Positions 16,794-25,734 of a DNA stretch of 64,000 nucleotides are shown here, in pieces. The stretch's first letter is position 1. Each line of letters begins with the position of its first letter. The stretch lies in the NCBI GenBank assembly GCA_030372335.1, contig JAUDCW010000013.1. One strand, written 5' to 3'. The notes under the pieces were generated by a model that saw nothing but the letters and a program-made list of their open reading frames with translations, was not told the DNA's origin and did not search any database. The position numbers and the translations under genes are program-made. The stretch is from JALCOL01 sp022649665. GTDB taxonomy: Bacteria > Bacillota > Bacilli > Lactobacillales > Enterococcaceae.

Positions 16794-16811
16794 CTCGCTA
16801 TTCTATCTAAT

Positions 16812-16840
16812 AGTATATCATTTTTTTAGACAAGCGCCAA
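16812..16840 (-). promoter_or_regulatory. Predicted promoter of the GntR-type gene
   Basis: On the minus strand TTGGCG (16835-16840) and TATACT (16812-16817) are 17 bp apart, 19 bases before the gene start. The short leader leaves room for autoregulation. Confidence 0.5.
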
Positions 16841-16911
16841 TGATAGAAGGAGTAACCTAACAGCATTATAATAATTTAAATCTCATAGTTCGTTCCATTT
16901 TGTAAACCGAT

Positions 16912-17400
16912 TTACCGTTTCTCCCAATATCCTTCATGAACCGCTGCCGCTTCAGCTGCTACTTCGTCAAAAGGACCCAGAACTTCAATATTCTTCTGAC
17001 CATGCGCTAAAATTTCTCGGCACGGAATGTCAAAAGTCGGATTCTGCTGGTCATTGCCTGTTAATGACAGCAACTGCTTTTCAGTCATCGCATAAACGAT
17101 TCGACCGACATTCGCCCAATAAATCGCGCCAGTGCACATCGCACATGGTTCAGCACTAGTATAAAGCGTGCATTTCGCTAAAAAGTTTTTCGAAAATGCT
17201 TGTGATGCCCGATCTGCTAACGTGGTTTCTGCGTGCCCAGTGCACTTTCCAGTGGTCACCTCGATGTTTTCCTGCTCGATCAGGACTTCTCCATCAGGTC
17301 CTACTAAAATTGCTCCAAATGGAGTGTTCCCATGTTCGCGTGCCTGCGCAGAAACTTTGATAGCTATCCGCAGATTTTTTAAATGGTCTTCCTTTTGCAT
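16912..17400 (-). CDS. Nucleoside/nucleobase deaminase (CMP/dCMP deaminase superfamily, guanine-deaminase-like)
   Basis: The 162-residue zinc deaminase has GHAET (zinc His and catalytic Glu) and SAEPCAMC (PCxxC zinc cysteines). CTLYTSAEPCAMCTGAIYW resembles guanine/cytosine deaminases more than the tRNA editor TadA. The ATG at 17400 is used because AAGGGGAGG precedes it; an upstream GTG would lie within that ribosome site. Likely substrates are guanine, cytosine or a nucleoside. A role in purine salvage with the adenine permease/deaminase pair is plausible but unproven. Confidence 0.75.
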   Translation of the reverse strand: MQKEDHLKNLRIAIKVSAQAREHGNTPFGAILVGPDGEVLIEQENIEVTTGKCTGHAETTLADRASQAFSKNFLAKCTLYTSAEPCAMCTGAIYWANVGRIVYAMTEKQLLSLTGNDQQNPTFDIPCREILAHGQKNIEVLGPFDEVAAEAAAVHEGYWEKR

Positions 17401-17571
17401 AGATGATCCTCCCCTTTTCACTGATATTTGTTCCCTTTATCCGCTCAGCTTATCGCACTGGCGATTTTTTGTAAACGATTTCTTGCTCTTCAGTCAGTTT
17501 TGCTAACATTTTTTGGATTATTGTTTATAATAGTAGGTAGCAGGGATTTATGACAAGGAGGAATTTTCCAA

Positions 17572-18105
17572 ATGTCGGACTATACTGAAAAAAAATACAA
17601 AAGCGAGCTAGCGAAGAAAGAAAAAGAACAACAGATCCCGACTGTCGGTGCAATGGCTGCCCACATATTAGCAAATTTGCGGATCCACAATTTGAAATTA
17701 CAACAATATATCTGGTTCGTAAAAGGGCCTTTCCGGCCTGCTTTGCGGACAGTTTTTGATCAGCTTAGAGAAAAGACTTATCAAAGTTTCGATGAACTTG
17801 GCGAACTGCTGTTGGATAATGACCAAATCGTTCCAACGACAACTCGCGAATTTTTAAATTTGTCGATGCTGGAAGAAAATGGTGCCTATAAATATGCAAA
17901 GGCAGAAGATATGGTCAAAGATGTGATCGGCGATCTGGCAACTCAAAATATTTTCTTGGATCGAACGATCTCGTTGACGGATAAAGAAAATTTAAATGAT
18001 GTCTTCGTTCACTTTTTAATTCATCTTAAGGCTGATAATCAACGGGCAATTCGTGAGTTGCAATTTTTCTTGGGTAATTCGGTTTATCAAGGCCTTGATG
18101 AGTAG
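17572..18105 (+). CDS. Dps-like ferritin-fold protein, apparently without ferroxidase histidines
   Basis: The 177-residue four-helix protein is of Dps type, with family segment LQQYIWFVKGP and the FDELGELLL helix. The lysine-rich N-terminal tail (residues ~6-20) could bind DNA. In typical Dps the equivalents of IWFVKG and ALRTVF carry histidines (hWNVKG, lHe.f) that, with a later Asp and Glu, build the ferroxidase site. Here those positions read Tyr/Ile and Arg, while the Asp and Glu remain. Lactococcal DpsA/DpsB are known to lack that site, so a DNA-protection role is more likely than iron oxidation. TATAAT at 17526-17531 and AAGGAGG precede it. Confidence 0.75.
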   Translation: MSDYTEKKYKSELAKKEKEQQIPTVGAMAAHILANLRIHNLKLQQYIWFVKGPFRPALRTVFDQLREKTYQSFDELGELLLDNDQIVPTTTREFLNLSMLEENGAYKYAKAEDMVKDVIGDLATQNIFLDRTISLTDKENLNDVFVHFLIHLKADNQRAIRELQFFLGNSVYQGLDE

Positions 18106-18145
18106 TTGACGATTCATTTACATTTTTTGCAGAAAGTTTTTTGCT

Positions 18146-18197
18146 ATCGATTGCCGAACACCTTCGTGAATGAAGATGTTCGGCAATCGATTTTTTT
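18146..18197 (+). terminator. Intrinsic terminator after the Dps-like gene
   Basis: ATCGATTGCCGAACA (18146-18160) pairs perfectly with 18177-18191. CTTC/GAAG pairing inside the loop extends the stem, and eight T follow. Confidence 0.9.
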
Positions 18198-18326
18198 ATA
18201 AAAATTCAAAAAAATGTATGAAAAATGTTCGAATTGTCGTATGATGATAGAAAGATAGTACGATCAGTACGCTGGAAGGATGTGAGGCGCATTTTCTTTT
18301 CGCTGAAAAGACTGAATGCCTGATGA

Positions 18327-18782
18327 ATGAAAAAAACGGAGCGTCAAGCACTGATAAAACAACTTCTGCAAGATTATGTCATCGAGACTCAAGAGGACCT
18401 GCTGCGTCTGCTGAAAAGCAAAAATGTGAAAGCCACCCAGGCAACGATTTCCAGGGATATTCGTGAAATGAATATTGTCAAAGGGCACCAAAAAAATGGC
18501 AAAGTCCGATATATGATCTATAGCCAAAGCAATATTTCTCCTGAGAAAAGATTAGCTGAAGCTTGCGGCGAATCGGTCGTCAAAGTAGAACAAGTCGAAT
18601 TCGTGGTCGTTTTGCATACGATTTTTGCTAATGCTGATGTCGTTTCTGCTTTATTAGATGAAGTTCGGTATCCAGAAGTGGTCGGAACGATGGCAGGCGT
18701 TGATACGATCATCACTATTTGTAAAAGTGTCGAGCTGGCCGGAGATTTCCATGACCGGATCGCACGGTTTATGAAACAATAA
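18327..18782 (+). CDS. argR: Arginine-responsive transcriptional regulator ArgR/AhrC
   Basis: In the 151-residue protein, an N-terminal winged helix (ATQATISRDIREM) precedes a C-terminal hexamerisation/arginine-binding domain with GTMAGVDTIITI. The full-length match is clear. The ATG at 18327 is directly preceded by an in-frame TGA, so no earlier start is possible, yet the ribosome site is weak. It is convergent with arcB across a shared terminator. ArgR proteins of this group control arginine catabolism (arcAB, here next door) or biosynthesis. Confidence 0.9.
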   Translation: MKKTERQALIKQLLQDYVIETQEDLLRLLKSKNVKATQATISRDIREMNIVKGHQKNGKVRYMIYSQSNISPEKRLAEACGESVVKVEQVEFVVVLHTIFANADVVSALLDEVRYPEVVGTMAGVDTIITICKSVELAGDFHDRIARFMKQ

Positions 18783-18830
18783 AAAAATCCAGAGACTATG
18801 ACAAATGCGTCATGATCTCTAGATTTTTTT
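18781..18830. terminator. Bidirectional terminator between argR and arcB
   Basis: Seven A and seven T flank an imperfect stem (ATCCAGAGA.. with ..TCTCTAGAT, inner ATGAC/GTCAT), usable from both convergent genes. Confidence 0.7.
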
Positions 18831-18833
18831 ACT

Positions 18834-19847
18834 TTATACTTTTGGAATGAATAAATTTCCTAATGTCGCTGCCATGATCGCTTTGATCGAGTGCATCCGA
18901 TTTTCAGCTTGCTCAAATTGGCGCGCGTATTTGCTGCGGAATGCTTCATCACTGATTTCCATTTCTTTGATCCCGAAACGTTCTTTCATTTCTTTTCCAT
19001 AGATCGTATTCGTGTCATGGAATGCTGGCAAACAATGCAAAATGATCAACTTGTCGTTATCAGCTTTTTTGATCATTTCCATATTGATTTGGTACGGCTC
19101 CAATAGTTCAACTCTTTCCGCAAATTTGTCTTCTTCACCCATCGATACCCAGACATCCGTATATAGCACGTCAGCCCCTTTGACTGCTTGATCTACGGAA
19201 TCAGTGATCATCAGCTGTGCTCCGGAGTTCTTTGCAAAGTTTTGGGCTAATTCGACGACATCTTTTGCCGGGAACAATGATTTTGGTGCGCAGATCCGGA
19301 TGTTGACGCCCAGGATCGCGCCCGTTACTAACAAAGAGTTCGCGACATTGTTGCGGCCGTCTCCCAAATATACCAAATTCAATCCTTCAAGCTTTCCATA
19401 ATTTTCTTTAACGGTCATAAAATCGGCGATCATTTGAGTAGGGTGCCACTTATCCGTCAAACCGTTCCAAACTGGGACATTGGAATATTTAGCCAATTGA
19501 TCGACCGTATCTTGTTTAAATCCGCGGAATTCAATACCGTCAAACATGCTTCCCAAAACGATCGCAGTATCTTCCACTGATTCTTTTTTTCCAAGTTGGA
19601 TATCGTCTTTTCCTAAATATTCCGGGTGTGCCCCCAGATCGATCGATGCAACGGTAAATGCCGAACGTGTTCGGGTGGATGTTTTTTCAAAAAGAAGCGC
19701 GATGTTTTTCCCTTCTAAGTAGCGATGAGGAATGCCGGCTTTCTTTAAGGCTTTTAAATGAATCGAAAAATCGATCAAATACCCTAACTCTGCTTTGCTG
19801 AAATCTTTTTCAGCCAATAGACTTCTACCTTGAAATACTGAATTCAT
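18834..19847 (-). CDS. arcB: Ornithine carbamoyltransferase (catabolic type)
   Basis: The 337-residue enzyme carries the carbamoyl-phosphate loop STRTR (in FEKTSTRTRSAF), DKWHPTQ and the ornithine-site HCLPAFHD. It splits citrulline phosphorolytically to ornithine and carbamoyl phosphate in the arginine deiminase pathway. The assignment to arcB rather than argF rests on its position 17 bp after arcA. The ATG at 19847 follows AGGAG with 8-nt spacing; a GTG 9 bases earlier overlaps that ribosome site. Carbamate kinase (arcC), the next pathway enzyme, is not found in the window. Confidence 0.9.
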   Translation of the reverse strand: MNSVFQGRSLLAEKDFSKAELGYLIDFSIHLKALKKAGIPHRYLEGKNIALLFEKTSTRTRSAFTVASIDLGAHPEYLGKDDIQLGKKESVEDTAIVLGSMFDGIEFRGFKQDTVDQLAKYSNVPVWNGLTDKWHPTQMIADFMTVKENYGKLEGLNLVYLGDGRNNVANSLLVTGAILGVNIRICAPKSLFPAKDVVELAQNFAKNSGAQLMITDSVDQAVKGADVLYTDVWVSMGEEDKFAERVELLEPYQINMEMIKKADNDKLIILHCLPAFHDTNTIYGKEMKERFGIKEMEISDEAFRSKYARQFEQAENRMHSIKAIMAATLGNLFIPKV

Positions 19848-19864
19848 AAACTCCACTCCTTAAT

Positions 19865-21091
19865 TTATAATGATTCGCGAAAAATCGCCTGGCTCATGCA
19901 GCGGGGACCGCCTCGACCGCGCGATAACTCGCTGGATGCGATCTCCAAAACTTTGATGCCATATTCGCGTAGTAATTGATTGGAAACGTAATTGCGGTCA
20001 TAAGTGATCACTTTCCCCGGTGAAAGCGCCAAAGTGTTCGAGCCATCGTTCCACTGCTCGCGCGGTGCCGCGATCGGGTCGCCGCCGCCGCACGGAATTA
20101 ATGCCAGCTCGCTCTGGTGAAGGACTTCTTTTAAAACTTCAGCAAGTTTATGCTGCGGACGGATGTGGATCTTTCGGCCGCGAGTCTGCTCTAAAACAAA
20201 AATCTCCATTTCCTCTGTCGCACTCATAATTCCCGGATGGATCGTAAACTTATCGTGGTCGACCATCGTCAACACCGTATCCAGATGCATCATCGCCCGC
20301 TCCAGCGGGATCTTGACAGCAACGATCTTTTCAAATCCTGAATAATTTGAAAATAAATGCTCTGCCAGTTCCTGGATTGCTTGCGGAGTCGTCCGCTGTG
20401 AGATTCCGACCGCCAAAACAGTCGGGCTCAAAACAAGGACATCTCCGCCTTCGATACTCGGTCCTTCATCAGTATCAAGCAAAGAAGAGACACGATCTTT
20501 AAAACGCGGATGATTCTCAATAATCAATTTCATGAACAAAGGTTCACGTTTCCGCACGTCATAGTGCATCCGCCCCAAAAGCATATTTGTACCGATCGAA
20601 GAAGTAAAGTCGCGCGTAAAGTAAAGATTCGGCATCGGCGGTAAATAGAACAGCTCTTGCCTGTCGCGTGCTAAATCTGCCAACGATTCAGATGAAATCG
20701 ACAATTCATCGATCCGCAAGCCGGTCATCAGCTTATCAACGAAATTCTCAGTAGATAGTGAAAGGAAATATTCTGTCAAAGCTTCGCGGACATTTGATGA
20801 AAAAATTCCTGAATGTGCTAAAAAGTCGTTTAAAAAAGCGGCGCGGCAATCTCCAGCATCCAGTGCCTCAACCGCCAGCTTTTCCAAATACAATACTTCG
20901 ACCTCTTCAGCCTGCAGGAGAGCCGCAAACTGATCGTGCTCTTCCTGCATCCGCGGATAAAAAGGAATATCGTCAAACAAAAGCGGTGATAAAAGCTCAG
21001 GCGTCAGATTCTCAATTTCTTTTCCTGGACGCTTCAAAAGAACGGTTTTTAAATGTCCGATATCAGAAAATACGTGAATTGGCGATTCCAA
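19865..21091 (-). CDS. arcA: Arginine deiminase
   Basis: The 408-residue enzyme converts arginine to citrulline and ammonia. It contains PNLYFTRDFTSSIG, EGGDVLVLS, the HLDTVLTM catalytic histidine region, GGDPIAAPREQWNDGSNT and the nucleophile cysteine in RGRGGPRCMS near the C-terminus. The start is a TTG with AAGGAG seven bases upstream. Only 11 bp separate it from the ZIP transporter gene, so there is no room for a private promoter unless it lies inside that gene. The pathway yields ATP and raises pH in enterococci. Confidence 0.93.
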   Translation of the reverse strand: MESPIHVFSDIGHLKTVLLKRPGKEIENLTPELLSPLLFDDIPFYPRMQEEHDQFAALLQAEEVEVLYLEKLAVEALDAGDCRAAFLNDFLAHSGIFSSNVREALTEYFLSLSTENFVDKLMTGLRIDELSISSESLADLARDRQELFYLPPMPNLYFTRDFTSSIGTNMLLGRMHYDVRKREPLFMKLIIENHPRFKDRVSSLLDTDEGPSIEGGDVLVLSPTVLAVGISQRTTPQAIQELAEHLFSNYSGFEKIVAVKIPLERAMMHLDTVLTMVDHDKFTIHPGIMSATEEMEIFVLEQTRGRKIHIRPQHKLAEVLKEVLHQSELALIPCGGGDPIAAPREQWNDGSNTLALSPGKVITYDRNYVSNQLLREYGIKVLEIASSELSRGRGGPRCMSQAIFRESL

Positions 21092-21102
21092 TTGACCACT
21101 CC

Positions 21103-21921
21103 TTATCCAAGTGCAACATCTAAGATCATCATGATAACAAATCCAGTCATCACCCCAAAAACAGCATAATGATTTTTGGAACTGCTCTGCTGCTGCGCTT
21201 CTGGGATCAGTTCTTCCACAACGACGTAGATCATCGCACCTGCGGCAAAAGCCAGTGCGTAAGGCAAGATCGCTGTCATTTTTGTAACTAAGATCGCCCC
21301 TAAAACACCGGCGATCGGTTCAACGATTCCAGAGGCTTGTCCGTACAAAAAAGCTTTCGGACGGCTTAAACCTTCTTGCCGCAACGGAATCGAGACCGCC
21401 GCTCCCTCTGGAAAGTTCTGGATGCCGATCCCCAACGCAACTGATATCGCGGCGAAGAAAGCAACTTCCGGATTCGGAGCTTGAGCCGCTGCCCCAAAAG
21501 CGACCCCGACTGCCAGACCTTCCGGAATGTTATGAAGAGTGATCGAAAAGACCAGCAGGATCGTTCGTTTCAAGTGCGTCGGCATACCTTCTTGTTCATG
21601 ATTTGGACCGAAATGCATATGCGGGATAAAGTGGTCTGCCAGATAGAGGAAGCCGCCGCCAACCAAAAAACCAATGCTGACCACGAGCCATGCGATATCG
21701 CCATTCTCTTCCGCCCGCGAAATCGCCGGATCTAACAGTGACCAAAAACTCGCTGCGATCATGACTCCTGAGGCAAAACCGAGCATCAAATTCAACACAT
21801 CTTTTTTGATTGTTTTAAAGAAAAAAACGAGTGCCGCGCCTAGGGCAGTCATGCCATAAGTAAAACCGGTTCCAGCCAAAGTCTGCAACCATGGAGCCCA
21901 TTCTATCATTTTTGAAAACAT
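21103..21921 (-). CDS. ZIP-family divalent metal transporter (GufA/ZupT-like)
   Basis: The 272-residue membrane protein has about eight hydrophobic helices. Metal-binding signatures are TLHNIPEGLAVGVAFG and QNFPEGAAVSIPL in the fourth and fifth helices, plus a His-containing loop (HFIPHMHFGPNH). It probably imports zinc, manganese or iron. A GGAGGAG ribosome site is present. It lies directly upstream of arcA and 31 bp downstream of the small membrane-protein gene, all on the minus strand, so the set may be co-transcribed. Confidence 0.85.
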   Translation of the reverse strand: MFSKMIEWAPWLQTLAGTGFTYGMTALGAALVFFFKTIKKDVLNLMLGFASGVMIAASFWSLLDPAISRAEENGDIAWLVVSIGFLVGGGFLYLADHFIPHMHFGPNHEQEGMPTHLKRTILLVFSITLHNIPEGLAVGVAFGAAAQAPNPEVAFFAAISVALGIGIQNFPEGAAVSIPLRQEGLSRPKAFLYGQASGIVEPIAGVLGAILVTKMTAILPYALAFAAGAMIYVVVEELIPEAQQQSSSKNHYAVFGVMTGFVIMMILDVALG

Positions 21922-21952
21922 ACTCTCCTCCAGTACTATTAATTATTTTTTG

Positions 21953-22402
21953 TTACCTGTCTTGTTGATTGATCACTGCGATCCCCAAATGATAAATCAA
22001 ACGGTCGCCGATATATTTGTAAATCAAAAGCGCAAAAATCCCAGTTAAAAGCCATAATAAATTGCTGTAATTCAAGTGGAAATCATAGATCACAAAAATC
22101 AACTCCAGCGAAAAAAGCAGGTAAATGATCACGATCCAAATAAAGAGATGATTAAATTCACGGATCTTCTCAAGTTTGAACGCTGAGATGAATTTTTTTC
22201 TTTCATGATATCGATAAATCACCAGCCCGAAATAAATTACAGTCACCAACAGAAGCGCCCAAAAGTACCATGGATATCCATGAGAGATGATATGGATAAA
22301 ATGAAAAATCATAGCAAAAAGCATGGACAGCAGCAATAAATCATGAAGAACAAATAGAAACCATTGATTTTTTTGTTTTCGCATTCTTCTGGATACTTTC
22401 AA
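21953..22402 (-). CDS. Four-helix membrane protein of unknown function
   Basis: I do not recognise this 149-residue protein. It has a basic N-terminus (KVSRRMRKQK) and four hydrophobic segments at about residues 13-38, 45-63, 87-110 and 114-132. A KKFISAFKLEKIREF segment joins the second and third, and the tail is polar. The start is TTG at 22402, with GGAGGG 8 bases upstream. It lies between helD (32-bp gap) and the ZIP gene (31-bp gap) with no terminator on either side. Confidence 0.65.
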   Translation of the reverse strand: MKVSRRMRKQKNQWFLFVLHDLLLLSMLFAMIFHFIHIISHGYPWYFWALLLVTVIYFGLVIYRYHERKKFISAFKLEKIREFNHLFIWIVIIYLLFSLELIFVIYDFHLNYSNLLWLLTGIFALLIYKYIGDRLIYHLGIAVINQQDR

Positions 22403-22434
22403 CTATTTTTCCCTCCAGTTTCAATCAATTTCCA

Positions 22435-24702
22435 TTATATCATTTTTTTATCGATTAAATGTTGTTCAATGGTCGCTTCTAAAATCTGCGGTACCTTTTG
22501 CGAGAGCAAATATACTTCATGCATGCCGCGCGTCGTCATTGTATATAAAATCAACCGATCTTGTTCACTGCGAAAATCGGCAGAATTGATCCCCCAAAGA
22601 AAGACTTGATCGAATTCCAAACCTTTGGCCAAAAAACTCGGCAAAATAACTGCTGTATGTTGAAGAGATTGGCTCTCGCGCACGATCAGCGCAGCCTCAG
22701 GGAAGTGTTCACTGAGTTTTTTTGCCGCCGCAGAGTCTTTAGTCAAAATAGCGGTCCGCCAGCCTCTTTTTTCTTGCTGGATTTTTTCTTTCAGCCATTC
22801 CAGCTGTCTTTCCTCCGAATCGCTTTCAATCAAAATCGGCTTGACTCCATGACGGGCGGTAAACTCGAACTCGCGATGATCCGGCAAAAGCGAGCTTGCA
22901 AAATCCATGATTTCTTCAGTAGAGCGATAACTAGTCGTCAATTGAATTGACGTGATCTCTTTGTCTGAAAATAATTTTTGAAAGTCAGCCACAATTGTTT
23001 GATTGCCGAAAACAGTTTGGTTAAGATCTCCGCAAAAAGTATAATTGGCTTTCGGATAAAGCATTCTCAGCATTGCTACTTGCAGCGGCGTCCAATCCTG
23101 CATTTCATCAATAAAGATAAAGCGTCCTTTCGGCAGCGGCAGCTGTTCATTTCCTAAGATCCCAAAACGCAAAATCAGCAGCAAAATACCGTCTTCCGCT
23201 GTCACCACGTGCTCTTTCAATGAATTGCGTGTTCTTTTCCGATCAGCTTGTAAAGCTTTTTTCAACTCGAGATCGATTGTTTTTTCAGAAATCGTCAACA
23301 AAAAGTGTAAATACTGCTTGTCGAAATTAACGATCTCTTTCCGTTTGATTTGACGAGTGATCCGGCGGAATACACGGGCGATCAATTGTTTTGAAAGGCG
23401 CTTTTCCAAACGTTGGATCGTCTGCTGATCATCCGCCAAATTCGGGTCTTTTTCATAAATTCTTTGGATCTGTGCTTGGACTTGGTCTTTTACCCATTTT
23501 TTATGCCGCTCCTGCAGCATGACCTTTTTCAGGCGCTCGAGCAGCTGCTCAGCGGTCAGTGTCAAACGCTGATGAACTTTTAAATTAGGATTCGTTTGCT
23601 GGTAGATTTCACGAATCAGCTGCTTTGAAAAAATGATTTCTTTTTTTAAACGGATATCTTTAAAAATCGGTCCAACAGCTGTGATGTCTTTCAGATACTG
23701 TTCAAGTGCAACAAAAATTTGAAAGCTGTTTTTATAGTAGGCGGCCTCGTCGTTGTTACCAGCTAAAAAAGCTGCTTCGGAATTATCTTGCTGGATCTGA
23801 TAGCCTTTTAACAAGTAGTTTACGAAATTCGTCAATGTAGTTGTCGGTAATTCATCTTCTCCTAACGAAGGCAGGACCGTCGAGATATATTCACTGAACA
23901 GATTATTCGGTGAAAACATCAATACTTGATCAATTGTCAGCCATTTACGATGATGGTAAAGCAGATAAGCGACGCGTTGAAGAAGTGAAGAAGTTTTCCC
24001 GCTTCCCGCAATTCCCTGGATCAACATGATCTGGCTATGAGTATCGCGAATAATGCGGTTTTGCTCCTTTTGGATCGTTGAAACGATATTTTTCATATGA
24101 TCGTTGCTGTCTTCCGATAAAATATCCAATAAGAAATCATCGCCAATGACTTGGTCGGCATCGTAATAAAATAAAAGCTCGCCATGCTCGATTTTGTATT
24201 GCCGCTTCAATAAAAGTTCGACATCGATCTTGCCATCTTGCGTTTCATAATATGCCGGACCGATTTTGCCTTCATAATATAAGTTTGCGATCGGCGCGCG
24301 CCAATCAACGATCAATGGCGAGCTGTCTTTTTGATAGAGCGAAGCGATCCCGATATAAAGCGTCTCAGGGGCTTCATCTTCTCGAAAATCGATTCGCGCA
24401 AAATACGGCGACTCTTGCATGCGATCAAGAACGATGATCCGCTTTTGATCAGCACTCATGCGGTGATGGGCCAATGTGAGTGCTTGTTCGTGCGCTTTCG
24501 TCGCCATTGAAGTCTCCGCCAGCGCTTCGACCGATCCAGTTTTTATTTTCAATTCTTCAGCAGTTTTGGCTTGTCCATAAAATTGTTGAGAATGTGTATG
24601 CAAGTGTATTTGGAGCTGATTTTTTTCAGCACCGATAACTTTTAAAACATATGAAAGATGCTGCGTTTCAGCTTGTTTGCCGGTATCTTCGATCTTTCTC
24701 AT
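22435..24702 (-). CDS. helD: HelD-like superfamily 1 helicase/RNA polymerase-associated ATPase
   Basis: This 755-residue UvrD-like protein has an N-terminal alpha-helical region. Walker A GIAGSGKTSSLL lies near residue 240, motif II FIDEMQDW around residue 530, and LTTSYRSTEEIMDF later. The layout (long N-terminal region with DWRAPIANLYYEG, then the split ATPase) fits HelD, which removes stalled RNA polymerase from DNA in Firmicutes, rather than UvrD/PcrA. The ATG at 24702 follows AGAGGAG; an in-frame ATG at 24735 has no ribosome site. Confidence 0.85.
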   Translation of the reverse strand: MRKIEDTGKQAETQHLSYVLKVIGAEKNQLQIHLHTHSQQFYGQAKTAEELKIKTGSVEALAETSMATKAHEQALTLAHHRMSADQKRIIVLDRMQESPYFARIDFREDEAPETLYIGIASLYQKDSSPLIVDWRAPIANLYYEGKIGPAYYETQDGKIDVELLLKRQYKIEHGELLFYYDADQVIGDDFLLDILSEDSNDHMKNIVSTIQKEQNRIIRDTHSQIMLIQGIAGSGKTSSLLQRVAYLLYHHRKWLTIDQVLMFSPNNLFSEYISTVLPSLGEDELPTTTLTNFVNYLLKGYQIQQDNSEAAFLAGNNDEAAYYKNSFQIFVALEQYLKDITAVGPIFKDIRLKKEIIFSKQLIREIYQQTNPNLKVHQRLTLTAEQLLERLKKVMLQERHKKWVKDQVQAQIQRIYEKDPNLADDQQTIQRLEKRLSKQLIARVFRRITRQIKRKEIVNFDKQYLHFLLTISEKTIDLELKKALQADRKRTRNSLKEHVVTAEDGILLLILRFGILGNEQLPLPKGRFIFIDEMQDWTPLQVAMLRMLYPKANYTFCGDLNQTVFGNQTIVADFQKLFSDKEITSIQLTTSYRSTEEIMDFASSLLPDHREFEFTARHGVKPILIESDSEERQLEWLKEKIQQEKRGWRTAILTKDSAAAKKLSEHFPEAALIVRESQSLQHTAVILPSFLAKGLEFDQVFLWGINSADFRSEQDRLILYTMTTRGMHEVYLLSQKVPQILEATIEQHLIDKKMI

Positions 24703-24750
24703 AAAAATCCACTCCTCTATATGATCGCTAATCATTATATCACAAGAAAT

Positions 24751-24791
24751 AAAAAAGCCAGGGCACCTTTTTGGTGTTTTTCCCAGGCTTT
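24751..24791 (-). terminator. Intrinsic terminator after the second degV gene
   Basis: On the minus strand AAAGCC and GGCTTT close a stem that also contains CACC/GGTG, followed by a T run. It separates degV from helD. Confidence 0.75.
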
Positions 24792-24814
24792 GAATTTACT
24801 TGATCTGATAAAAA

Positions 24815-25687
24815 TCATTTCTCACGCGGATGACCAAAAGAAAAGACGGCAACACAACCAAATCCGGTATGTGCGCTGATCGTCGGTCCCATCGGTAAAA
24901 CGATGATCTCATGGACTTGGATCTCGCTTTCGATCATTTTTTTGACTTCTTCGCCAGCTTCAAAATCACCGGCACATGCGATAAATAAAGTTTGTTTCAA
25001 CGGCTTGACGATCCCTTCGACCGTCTTGTCGGCGATCCTTTGCAGCGACCGCTTTCTTCCGCGAACTTTTTCGACTGCTTCCAAATGTCCTGCGCGGTCG
25101 ACATAAATGATCGGCTTAACACTGATCAGCGAGCCAAATGCCGCTGCTGGTTTGGAAATTCGCCCGCCGCGCTCCAAATGTTTCAAATCGTCGACGGTGA
25201 CCCATGACCATAATTTATATTTATACTCTTCGATCCACTGCAAAGTTTCTTCGAAAGAGTGTCCGTCATTGCGCAGCTGAACTGCCTGATAGACAAGCAA
25301 TCCTTCGCCCAAACAAGCTGCCTTTGTGTCGACGACCGAAATCGCGGCATCCGGAAAGTCTTCTTTCAAAACTTCGAGGGCTTGAACTGCATTTTGATAA
25401 GAACCGCTCATGCCCGAACTAAATGCAAGATACATCACTTTTTCTTTTTTTTCAGCATATGGACGGAAAAACTCGAGATATTCGCCGATATTCACCTGTG
25501 AAGTGCTCGGCATCACACCTGCTTTGAGCTTTTCATAATAATGCGGCAGATTAAAGCTTTTCCCCATATCATCGGAGTAACTTTTTCCACTCATTTCGAT
25601 CGTCATACTGACAAAATCGATATCATTTTGTTTCATGAAATCATAAGGAAGATCGCAGCAAGAATCAGTTAAAATCTTAAAAGACAT
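24815..25687 (-). CDS. DegV family fatty-acid-binding protein (copy 2)
   Basis: The 290-residue protein begins MSFKILTDSCCDLPYDF. It has AFSSGMSGSYQNA and TVDDLKHLERGGRIS, the usual DegV lipid-binding motifs. The ATG at 25687 follows AAAGGGGG; a longer frame reaching back into purA lacks a ribosome site. It shares only moderate similarity with the copy at 3647-4489, and several FakB-like proteins with different fatty-acid preferences are normal in this group. It is 47 bp downstream of purA on the same strand. Confidence 0.87.
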   Translation of the reverse strand: MSFKILTDSCCDLPYDFMKQNDIDFVSMTIEMSGKSYSDDMGKSFNLPHYYEKLKAGVMPSTSQVNIGEYLEFFRPYAEKKEKVMYLAFSSGMSGSYQNAVQALEVLKEDFPDAAISVVDTKAACLGEGLLVYQAVQLRNDGHSFEETLQWIEEYKYKLWSWVTVDDLKHLERGGRISKPAAAFGSLISVKPIIYVDRAGHLEAVEKVRGRKRSLQRIADKTVEGIVKPLKQTLFIACAGDFEAGEEVKKMIESEIQVHEIIVLPMGPTISAHTGFGCVAVFSFGHPREK

Positions 25688-25734
25688 TTCATCGGCCCCC
25701 TTTCTGTTCGAAATCGATCCGTTCTTAATACATT

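Noticed and set aside
18200..18326. ARG box upstream of argR
   Set aside because: TATGAAAAATGTTCG is suggestive but has several mismatches to the 18-bp consensus, so autoregulation cannot be claimed from it.
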